Origin: CAYNUJ01 sp964573255
GTDB taxonomy: Bacteria > Bacteroidota > Ignavibacteria > Ignavibacteriales > Melioribacteraceae
Assembly (NCBI GenBank): GCA_964573255.1
Contig: CAZNJB010000039.1
Location: 1-30,671 of the forward strand
Direction: 5' to 3'
DNA length: 30,671 bases
Part shown: piece by piece, positions 1-6,153 of the stretch
How the letters are laid out: every line of letters begins with the position of its first letter
Position numbering within the stretch: the stretch's first letter is position 1
The notes under the pieces: generated by a model
What the model was told of the DNA's origin: nothing
The model's input: only the letters and a program-made list of their open reading frames with translations
The model's database searches: none
Position numbers and translations under genes: made by a program

Positions 1-767
1 GTTAAACCTAATTGTTGATGATTAATTATAGCATAGTTTATTTCAAAATGATAGTACTTAATTCCTATTCCTGCTGTGTATGAGCCGGGATAAGTTATAA
101 AACCTGTTCTAAGAAATATTATATTAAAGAAATTGTATTCAAATCCGACTCGATAAGAGATAGGGAAAATATCTTCTTTATAGATTGCAGCGCTGATTAT
201 AAAATTATCCAGAGGATTTATTGTTATTCCAGTTTGCAGAATTAAGGGAGCATAAAGAAGTTTATTCTTTCTATTTCTCAATAGGTTAGTTGTGGAAAAT
301 CCAAATGAAATGTTATCCAGTTTATATGTACATCCGAAATCGGCATTATAATTTAAGATTGAACCGTATTTTACTATGGAAATTCTATAAAGTTTTACAG
401 AAATACCAAGGAATAACCTATTTATATTTCGAGAATAGTTAATACGGAACTCGTTTTCTTTATATAATTCGAAGCCGTAATTCTTATATCCGATTACGAC
501 TGTTCCGAAAGAAAATCCGTAACCGATGGCTCCGAAATAATTTGATAATTCATTCATACCGAATGGAGAGGGTGAATAATAAAAGCCAGATGAGAAATTA
601 CCTTTTAATAATAATGCGGATGGATTTGAATAAACAGACCAGATTGAATTATAATATAAATTACTTTGCCCGGATCCTATAAATGCAGCACCTGGGGGTA
701 TTTGTCCGGAACTTATATTCGATATAACCAGTAAAAGAAGAAATATTAATTTTATATAATATTTCAT
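1..767 (-). CDS. Outer-membrane beta-barrel protein, PorV/PorQ-like (3' end outside window)
   Basis: An uninterrupted frame of 255 codons runs from an ATG at 767 to the window edge, so the C-terminus is missing. Residues 1-21 form a signal peptide (charged start, leucine-rich core, then SSG-Q). The mature part starts with GAAFIGSGQ and an S-x-Y-S-N-P-S motif, then alternates aromatic and glycine-rich beta strands, as in FadL-like PorV/PorQ/UPF0164 barrels whose early 'NPA' motif it resembles. I see no strong Shine-Dalgarno site. It is divergent from a DUF4835/PorD-like gene, which makes a type IX secretion or other envelope role plausible. The exact family is uncertain because the sequence is divergent and incomplete. 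Confidence 0.6.
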   Translation of the reverse strand, partial: MKYYIKLIFLLLLVISNISSGQIPPGAAFIGSGQSNLYYNSIWSVYSNPSALLLKGNFSSGFYYSPSPFGMNELSNYFGAIGYGFSFGTVVIGYKNYGFELYKENEFRINYSRNINRLFLGISVKLYRISIVKYGSILNYNADFGCTYKLDNISFGFSTTNLLRNRKNKLLYAPLILQTGITINPLDNFIISAAIYKEDIFPISYRVGFEYNFFNIIFLRTGFITYPGSYTAGIGIKYYHFEINYAIINHQQLGL

Positions 768-837
768 CAAAGAGGGATTGTAACTTAAAATTCTTATTCA
801 TATTTTAGAAATTATTATTAACTAAATCAATGGTAAA

Positions 838-1716
838 ATGAAAAAACTACTTTTATTATTATTGTTAGTTCCTTACTTATCAAATGCCCAGGAATTGGAT
901 GCGAAAGTAATTGTCAATTATGAGCAGCTTCCAAATTCCGCGAAGGAAAATTTAGAAGATTTTCAACGTTCTGTTGAAGATTATCTTAATAATTCCAGGT
1001 TTACAGATCTTGATTATCAAGAGAAAATACAATGTAATTTTTCCATATTCTTTGTTTCTTCTCAAGCTGATGTGCAATATTCTGCCCAGGTGGTAATTAC
1101 GAGTCAGCGGCCTATATATAAATCTCAGAAAAATTCACTTATACTACGCATACAAGATAGCAAGTGGGATTTTGAATACGAAAAAAATCAGACTCTTTAC
1201 TTTAATCAATCGGATTTTAATTCTCTAACGAGTTTTCTCGATTATTATGCTTATTTAATAATCGGATTTGATATGGATTCTTACGAGTTACTGGGCGGTT
1301 CCCCTTATTTTCAAAAAGCATTGGAAATTTCAGTACTAGGTGCCAATAGTTTGTATTCAAAAGGATGGCAATTAGAAAATTCAAGTTATAACAAAAGGAA
1401 ACTGATAGTTGAAATAACAAGTGCAACATTCCAAAAATTAAGGGAAGATTATTTCGATTATCATTATAACGGGTTGGATTTATTAAGTGAGAATCCGCAA
1501 GTGGCAATTAAAAATATTGAAAAACTTGTTTACGATTTAGTTAAGATAAAGGATAAAATTGATCCAAGAAGTGTATTTTTGAAAGTATTTTTCGATTCCA
1601 AAAATCGGGAAATGGCCGATATATTAAGTAAATACGGGGATAAAAACATCTATAACAGTTTGATTAAAATTGATCCCACTCATCTTTCTTATTACAGGGA
1701 AAAATTCGAAGAGTAA
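838..1716 (+). CDS. DUF4835 family protein, PorD-like (type IX secretion associated)
   Basis: This 292-residue secreted protein has a signal peptide (MKK, a run of leucines, cleavage near SNA-Q) followed directly by ELDAKVIVNYEQL, the characteristic DUF4835 start in which the mature protein opens with an 'N..V.V....' strand. A YYAYLIIGFDMDSYELLGG segment near the middle (residues about 136-154) is also typical. DUF4835 proteins are annotated as PorD in Bacteroidota and linked to the type IX secretion system, where they are thought to be periplasmic. Length matches the family (about 290-300). It is transcribed away from a PorV/PorQ-like barrel. The family call is fairly secure; a T9SS role in this organism is inference, because no core T9SS gene lies in the window. 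Confidence 0.75.
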   Translation: MKKLLLLLLLVPYLSNAQELDAKVIVNYEQLPNSAKENLEDFQRSVEDYLNNSRFTDLDYQEKIQCNFSIFFVSSQADVQYSAQVVITSQRPIYKSQKNSLILRIQDSKWDFEYEKNQTLYFNQSDFNSLTSFLDYYAYLIIGFDMDSYELLGGSPYFQKALEISVLGANSLYSKGWQLENSSYNKRKLIVEITSATFQKLREDYFDYHYNGLDLLSENPQVAIKNIEKLVYDLVKIKDKIDPRSVFLKVFFDSKNREMADILSKYGDKNIYNSLIKIDPTHLSYYREKFEE

Positions 1717-1736
1717 ATAAATCGATATAAAAAATT

Positions 1737-1814
1737 ATCTTAGTCTTAGTTATGAGTTTTATCAAGCGAACTCGATGTTCTCAAACTGATAAATACCGTA
1801 ACTAAGACTAAGAT
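1737..1814 (-). terminator. Long nested inverted repeat between convergent genes
   Basis: A perfect 16-bp arm at 1737-1752 (ATCTTAGTCTTAGTTA) is repeated in inverse at 1799-1814. Inside it a second perfect arm pair lies at 1758-1764 and 1787-1793 (TTTATCA/TGATAAA), and a third, GAAC/GTTC, at 1768-1771 and 1777-1780. The structure fills the space between the PorD-like gene (+) and the ceramide synthase-like gene (-). Read on the minus strand it is followed by a T-rich stretch (rc of 1729-1736), so it could terminate the minus-strand transcript. It is longer than a normal terminator, and the U tract is separated from the gene it would serve by the 78-nt structure. Confidence 0.55.
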
Positions 1815-1820
1815 TTATAA

Positions 1821-2942
1821 TTAAATATGAATTTCGTAAATTCTATATTTTTTATAGAGATCAGCCAGCATATCCTTTGCAGCTCTATTCATCATTTCAT
1901 TATCTTCTAATATCCAACTCGCTTCTCCCATAGTAATTCCCAATTTATAAGCGCGATGAATAATTTCATTATAGAAGACAGCGTCAAGCCCTTTTCTCTG
2001 ATATTCGGGAACAATACCGAGAACAAGAATTCTAGCCCATTTTATTTTTTTCTTTTGTGTGAATAGTTTGAAGATACCAAAAGGAAAGAGTTTGCCGTTC
2101 ATTTGTTTCAAAATGAAGTTGTAATCCGGCATTACTAATGCGAATCCGATAGTTTCACCTTTTATTTCTCCGAAAAGTACTAATGAGGGTTCAACCAAAG
2201 GTTTAAGCTCTTTCGCCATTGTGTCAATTTCTTCATCGGTCATCGGAACGAAACCCCAATTTGGAGCCCATGCTTTATTGTAAACATATTTAACACGTTC
2301 CAATTCCGATTTGAATTTTTTCATATTAATTTCGGAGATTTTCACTCCGGTTCTTTTAGTAGCAATTTCAGCTACTCTCGAAATTTTACTGGCTTTAGAA
2401 ACTTTGTGATAGTCTATAGCCCATGCATAGAGATCTTTTGCCTTGTAAAAACCGTAATTATCCGCTAATTCCAAATAATATTTGGGATTATAAGTCATCA
2501 TCAAGCGGGGAGAGTCATCGAACCCTTCGAGGAGCATTCCATATTCATCGTTGCTTGAGGGATTAGCCGGGCCACGCATTTCAGTGAATCCTCTTTGTTT
2601 CAACCAATCCTTAGCGGTATCAAACAACTTATTGGCAACTTCTTGATCGTTAATACACTCGAAGAACCCGAAAAAACCGACTTTATCATTGTGATATTTA
2701 TTGTGCATTCTGTTTTCAATAGCTGCAATTCTGCCAACCATTTTTCCATCACGAAATGCCATAAACATTTCCATATCGGCATTTTTGAAAAACGGGTTTT
2801 TTGTTTTATCAATAATTTTCATTTTATCCATCATTAGCGGGGGAACCCAGTATGGGTCGTCTTTATAAATTTCCCATGCAAACTTCAAGAAAGCTTTTCT
2901 TTCTTTTTTAGTTTTCACAGTTTTGATTTGAATATCGCTCAT
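1821..2942 (-). CDS. YghO-like GNAT-fold N-acyltransferase, predicted bacterial ceramide synthase (bCerS)
   Basis: A 373-residue protein with the layout of the E. coli YghO / Caulobacter bCerS family. The N-terminal part carries FLKFAWEIYKDDPYWVPPL (residues about 19-37), followed by KNPFFKNADMEMFMAFRDGK and MVGRIAAIENRMHN, a GNAT-like half. The middle has RGPANPSSNDEYGMLLEGF, and the C-terminal half has a second GNAT-like unit (ILVLGIVPEYQRKGLDAVFYNE) with an acyl-CoA-loop-like Q-R-K-G. In Caulobacter this family N-acylates 3-ketosphinganine. The ATG start has GGAGG five bases upstream. It lies 56 bp downstream of serine palmitoyltransferase on the same strand. The family match is strong; acyl donor and ceramide synthase activity are inferred from family and context. 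Confidence 0.8.
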   Translation of the reverse strand: MSDIQIKTVKTKKERKAFLKFAWEIYKDDPYWVPPLMMDKMKIIDKTKNPFFKNADMEMFMAFRDGKMVGRIAAIENRMHNKYHNDKVGFFGFFECINDQEVANKLFDTAKDWLKQRGFTEMRGPANPSSNDEYGMLLEGFDDSPRLMMTYNPKYYLELADNYGFYKAKDLYAWAIDYHKVSKASKISRVAEIATKRTGVKISEINMKKFKSELERVKYVYNKAWAPNWGFVPMTDEEIDTMAKELKPLVEPSLVLFGEIKGETIGFALVMPDYNFILKQMNGKLFPFGIFKLFTQKKKIKWARILVLGIVPEYQRKGLDAVFYNEIIHRAYKLGITMGEASWILEDNEMMNRAAKDMLADLYKKYRIYEIHI

Positions 2943-2960
2943 GATTTCCTCCGTGATATG

Positions 2961-2991
2961 AAGAGCGCCTCGGCTAGAGGCGCTCTTTTTT
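2961..2991 (+). terminator. GC-rich perfect hairpin in the spt-bCerS intercistronic gap
   Basis: An 11-bp perfect stem (2961-2971 AAGAGCGCCTC, 2977-2987 GAGGCGCTCTT) with loop GGCTA ends in six T on the plus strand, a textbook intrinsic terminator in that direction. No plus-strand gene precedes it; both flanking genes are on the minus strand. In the minus-strand mRNA the hairpin is preceded by an A tract and followed only by CUUCAUAUC before the GGAGG ribosome site of the downstream gene. It may therefore block antisense transcription, or act as a stability or attenuation element inside the operon. Confidence 0.55.
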
Positions 2992-2998
2992 GAAATGA

Positions 2999-4189
2999 TT
3001 AAATCAGTCCTAATTCTTTTCCTACTTTTTTAAATGAATCGATTATGAAATCGAGATGTTCAATTTTATGGGTAGACATGTAACTGGTGCGCATCATCTG
3101 TCTTCCTTGAGGCACACCCGGTGAAATAAATACATTTACGAATACACCTACATCATAAAGTCTACGCCACATTTGAAAAGCGAGAGCGTCATCGCCAACA
3201 ATCACAGGAACAATAGCGGTTCTTCCATCGATGATTGTGAAGCCCGCTTCTTTTAATCCTTTTCGTACATAATCTGTATTCTGGATTAATTTATCAACTC
3301 TTTCAGGTTCTTGCTCTAAAATTTCCAATGCAGCCATTGCCGCAGCAACGGAAGAAGGAGTAGGGGAAGCACTGAAAATTAATGCTGCACCGTGATGTTT
3401 AATGTAGTCTATAACTTTTGCATCGCCGGCAACAAAGCCGCCCAGAGAAGCAAAAGTTTTTGAAAATGTTCCCATCTGTAAATCTACTTCATCAACTAAA
3501 TCAAATTCGCTCGGAGTACCACGACCGCCGTCACCAATCACTCCGATTGAATGTGCATCGTCAACATAAACACGAGCATTATATTCTTTTGCAAGATTTA
3601 CTAAAGTAGGTAAGTCAACAATTTCACCGCCTGTGCTGAACACACCATCGGTTACTATTAATTTCCCGGCTTCTTTAGGTACTTTATTCAATACCCTTTC
3701 AAGGTCAGCCATATTGTTATGTTTGTAACGAAGTAATTCGGCAGTAGCTCCTCTAGCCATCAAATTACCGGCAACAATGGAAGCGTGATTATCTTTATCG
3801 GATATAATATATTCACCGCGCTGAACCAAAGTAGGAACTACTCCTTGCGCTGTTTGATATCCGGTACTAAAGAGTAAAACTGATTCTTTACCCAAAAATT
3901 TTGCTAATTTTTCTTCCAATTCAATGTGAAGATCAAGTGTACCAGTTAAATATCTCGAACCGGAACATCCCGTACCGTATTTTTCAATAGCTTTTATTGC
4001 AGCTTCTTTTACATGGGGATGATTTGTTAATCCGAGATAATTATTAGAACCCGCCATTATTATTTCTCTACCTTCTATTTTTACAACGGGTCCTTCGTTT
4101 GCTTCTATTGCTCTAAAATAAGGATACATGCCCATAGCCTTTACTTCATCGGCACGTGTGAAATCAAAACACTTATTGAAAAGATCCAA
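2999..4189 (-). CDS. spt: Serine palmitoyltransferase (PLP-dependent alpha-oxoamine synthase)
   Basis: The 396-residue protein is predicted to condense L-serine with an acyl-CoA or acyl-ACP thioester to 3-ketosphinganine, the first step of sphingolipid synthesis, in the cytoplasm. Visible features are the YPYFRAIEA start (residues 22-30), GSNNYLGLTNHP (48-58), GTGCSGSRYLTGTLDLH (72-88), the PLP-stacking histidine in DNHAS (His135), VDDAHSIG (209-216) and the Schiff-base lysine in TFSKTFAS (Lys244). YPYFR and GSRYLTGTLDLH are much closer to Bacteroides-type SPT than to BioF or Kbl. The start codon is TTG at 4189 with AGGAGG six bases upstream. It is followed by the YghO-like acyltransferase and is divergent from the dehydrogenase gene, which supports SPT over other oxoamine synthases. 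Confidence 0.88.
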   Translation of the reverse strand: MDLFNKCFDFTRADEVKAMGMYPYFRAIEANEGPVVKIEGREIIMAGSNNYLGLTNHPHVKEAAIKAIEKYGTGCSGSRYLTGTLDLHIELEEKLAKFLGKESVLLFSTGYQTAQGVVPTLVQRGEYIISDKDNHASIVAGNLMARGATAELLRYKHNNMADLERVLNKVPKEAGKLIVTDGVFSTGGEIVDLPTLVNLAKEYNARVYVDDAHSIGVIGDGGRGTPSEFDLVDEVDLQMGTFSKTFASLGGFVAGDAKVIDYIKHHGAALIFSASPTPSSVAAAMAALEILEQEPERVDKLIQNTDYVRKGLKEAGFTIIDGRTAIVPVIVGDDALAFQMWRRLYDVGVFVNVFISPGVPQGRQMMRTSYMSTHKIEHLDFIIDSFKKVGKELGLI

Positions 4190-4227
4190 GTTTATCCTCC
4201 TGATTCTATATATTTATTACTTTTTTT

Positions 4228-4263
4228 ATAACTTTGCGATAATCAATCAAAGAAAGTTATTAT
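4228..4263 (+). promoter_or_regulatory. Divergent promoter region with dyad between spt and the reductase gene
   Basis: The 110-bp gap between the two divergent genes contains an 8-bp dyad, ATAACTTT at 4228-4235 and AAAGTTAT at 4253-4260, with a smaller TTTG/CAAA pair inside it. A possible plus-strand promoter overlaps it: TTGCGA at 4234-4239 and TATTAT at 4258-4263, separated by 18 bp. The position would let one regulator control both halves of the ceramide locus. No regulator gene is nearby, and AT-rich sequence produces such dyads by chance. Confidence 0.35.
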
Positions 4264-4299
4264 TAAAACTATATAAAATCAAATTGTGAGGTATAATAA

Positions 4300-5292
4300 A
4301 TGGTATCTTCACCTATTGCTGTAGTGACCGGAGGAAGTGGTTTTGTTGGTAGTCATTTAGTCGATTTATTATTGAAAAATAATTTTACAGTTAGATGTAT
4401 TGTTAGAGAAAGTTCTAATTTACGCTGGCTTGAAGGGAAAAACGTAGAGATTGTTAAATGCGGATTATTCGATAAAGAAAAATTAAATGATGTATTGGCG
4501 GATGCTGATTATCTTTTTCATGTTGCCGGTGTTGTAAAAGCTAAGGACTGGGAAGGATATTATCAGGGTAATGTAGTAACAACAAAAAATTTATTAGATT
4601 CACTTGTAGAGGTTAATCCGAATATACAGAAAGTTGTGATTGTTAGTAGTCAAACTGCTTGTGGACCATCTACGGACGGGAAAGCTTGTACCGAAGAGAC
4701 CACACCTCATCCGATTACTCGATACGGAAAGAGTAAATTGGAACAGGAAAAATTAGCAAAATCTTATATGGATAAATTACCTATAACAATTATAAGACCT
4801 CCGGCTGTTTACGGAGAAAGGGATACTGAAATTTATTTATTCTTCAAAACATATAAATCCGGTTTAATGACACTTATAGGATTTGATAGAAAATTAGTTA
4901 GTATAATAAATGTTCACGACTTGGTTAACGGTATTTATTTAGCCGGTATTAATGAAGATTCAAAAGGGGAAACCTACTTCATTAGCTCCGAAGAATATTA
5001 TGATTGGCCTACTATCGGAGATGTAACTGCAAAAGCATTGAATAAAAAAGCTTTGCGCGTTAGGTTACCTCATGTTATTGTATACACTGTTGCAGCAATT
5101 GCAGAATTCTTTTCATTATTCTCCTCGAAAGCGGCAACGTTCAATATCGAAAAGGCGAGAGACTTCGTGCAAAAATATTGGATTTGTGATACATCAAAAG
5201 CCAAAAGGGAATTGGGTTATTCTCAGAAAATTTCTTTGGAAGAAGGGATTAAACAAACAATTGAATGGTATAAAGAAAATAATTGGCTTTGA
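4300..5292 (+). CDS. NAD(P)-dependent epimerase/dehydratase, predicted ceramide reductase (CerR-like)
   Basis: A 330-residue extended short-chain dehydrogenase. The nucleotide-binding loop TGGSGFVGSHL occupies residues 10-20, a serine pair that fits the catalytic position is at 116-117 (VSSQ), and the Y-x3-K pair is Tyr142/Lys146 (RYGKSK). ITIIRPPAVYGERD follows, as in 3-beta-HSD-like and DFR-like members. In Caulobacter an enzyme of this class (CerR) reduces the 3-keto group of 3-ketoceramide. The divergent neighbours are SPT and a bCerS-like acyltransferase, which makes that reaction the best guess here. The ATG has GAGG upstream. The last 70 bp overlap the end of the convergent DUF123 gene. 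Without context it could be another sugar or lipid reductase. Confidence 0.75.
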   Translation: MVSSPIAVVTGGSGFVGSHLVDLLLKNNFTVRCIVRESSNLRWLEGKNVEIVKCGLFDKEKLNDVLADADYLFHVAGVVKAKDWEGYYQGNVVTTKNLLDSLVEVNPNIQKVVIVSSQTACGPSTDGKACTEETTPHPITRYGKSKLEQEKLAKSYMDKLPITIIRPPAVYGERDTEIYLFFKTYKSGLMTLIGFDRKLVSIINVHDLVNGIYLAGINEDSKGETYFISSEEYYDWPTIGDVTAKALNKKALRVRLPHVIVYTVAAIAEFFSLFSSKAATFNIEKARDFVQKYWICDTSKAKRELGYSQKISLEEGIKQTIEWYKENNWL

Positions 5293-5687
5293 TCAATCCT
5301 TTTTTCGGAATAGAGAAGGTGTGAAGGACATTTATTTGTACAATCTCCGTTTCCAAAATTATTGATGGGAATTTCAAATTTTAGATTTTTTTGAAGAAAT
5401 TGAACTAATTCACATTCTAAATCTTTTGAAGCATTTTCAAATATCCATAATCTTGATATAGCCCCAGTACCGGTTGTTAAGTGGTCTATATGCCAGTGTA
5501 CTTTTTTGTTTTTCTTCAAATGCCTTTCAATTCTGCTCTTTAATTTTTTTTGTGCACTTCCGGCATAGTAATAATATCCATCTGCAAATAATTCTCTGGG
5601 GAATCTTGTAGAACTAAGTTTTACTGAAGGAGAAATGTATAGCTCTAATAAATATATTCCACTATCAACTTTAATTAGCTTTTGCAC
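5223..5687 (-). CDS. DUF123 (GIY-YIG-like) domain protein
   Basis: A 154-residue single-domain protein. Hallmarks are SGIYLLEL near residue 10, DGYYYYAGSA (36-45), a basic R-I-E-R-H-L helix, VHWHIDHL (63-70) and the cysteine-containing FGNGDCTNKCPSHL (about 107-120). These match the DUF123 family, which resembles GIY-YIG nucleases and is found alone or fused to endonuclease III. Nuclease activity has not been generally proven for the family. The start appears to be GTG at 5687, right behind AAGAAGG and 17 bp inside the end of the upstream cytochrome-like gene, suggesting translational coupling; an alternative downstream start is possible. The C-terminal 23 codons overlap the 3' end of the convergent reductase gene. 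Confidence 0.75.
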   Translation of the reverse strand: MQKLIKVDSGIYLLELYISPSVKLSSTRFPRELFADGYYYYAGSAQKKLKSRIERHLKKNKKVHWHIDHLTTGTGAISRLWIFENASKDLECELVQFLQKNLKFEIPINNFGNGDCTNKCPSHLLYSEKRIDQSQLFSLYHSIVCLIPSSKEIF

Positions 5688-6069
5688 CTTCTTTAATCCA
5701 AGTCTTAATACCGTTTATTTCATTATCGGTTAAAGGGGCAACAGGAGCAGTAGGAGGAGGCATTAATCCACTTGCAGAGCGGCCTTCTATTGACCAAACT
5801 AGGATACTGTTCTCAGGATGAAATGGCACGACTATTTGTAAATCTGCCGTAGTGTTTGCATAACTTGTTAAGCTTAAGTTACCGGCTCTTGATGCATCGT
5901 CGTGGCAACCGGAATTAGTACATTTAACATTGAATATCGGTTGAATATGTCTGCTGTAACTTACATTGGATTCCGGGATATCTTGATAAACCGGATTTAT
6001 TGAATCATCACAGTATGAAGTAAAAATCAAAACAAGAATTATGGCAAAACCAAATGCTAATTTTTTCAT
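5671..6069 (-). CDS. Small exported cytochrome c-like protein with C-x4-C-H site
   Basis: A 132-residue protein with an N-terminal hydrophobic export segment (residues 3-17) ending in TSY-C-DD, possibly a non-standard lipobox with Cys20. The mature part starts YSRHIQPIFNVKC and carries C50-T-N-S-G-C55-H56, four residues between the cysteines instead of the usual two. A distal SGLMPPP with Met103 resembles the sixth heme ligand region. A final segment (LTDNEINGIKTWIKEGA) is typical of the cytochrome helix in PSCyt1/planctomycete-type domains. It is probably a heme or redox protein on the periplasmic side. Divergent from the PhoD-like gene and coupled to the DUF123 gene. Heme attachment at the longer spacing is inferred. 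Confidence 0.65.
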   Translation of the reverse strand: MKKLAFGFAIILVLIFTSYCDDSINPVYQDIPESNVSYSRHIQPIFNVKCTNSGCHDDASRAGNLSLTSYANTTADLQIVVPFHPENSILVWSIEGRSASGLMPPPTAPVAPLTDNEINGIKTWIKEGAKAN

Positions 6070-6153
6070 ATTAAAATTTTTAATATTATTTTCAAAATTT
6101 AAAATTATACGTATGCAACTCTATATATTTTGTAACAAAATTGAAAGGTAAAA

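Noticed and set aside
1217..1507. Minus-strand open frame inside the DUF4835 gene
   Set aside because: Antisense to a gene with signal peptide and family motifs; no domain or ribosome site.
2999..4189. BioF (8-amino-7-oxononanoate synthase) or Kbl for the oxoamine synthase
   Set aside because: YPYFRAIEA and GSRYLTGTLDLH match bacterial SPT better, no biotin or threonine-degradation gene is near, and the acyltransferase and reductase neighbours fit sphingolipid synthesis.
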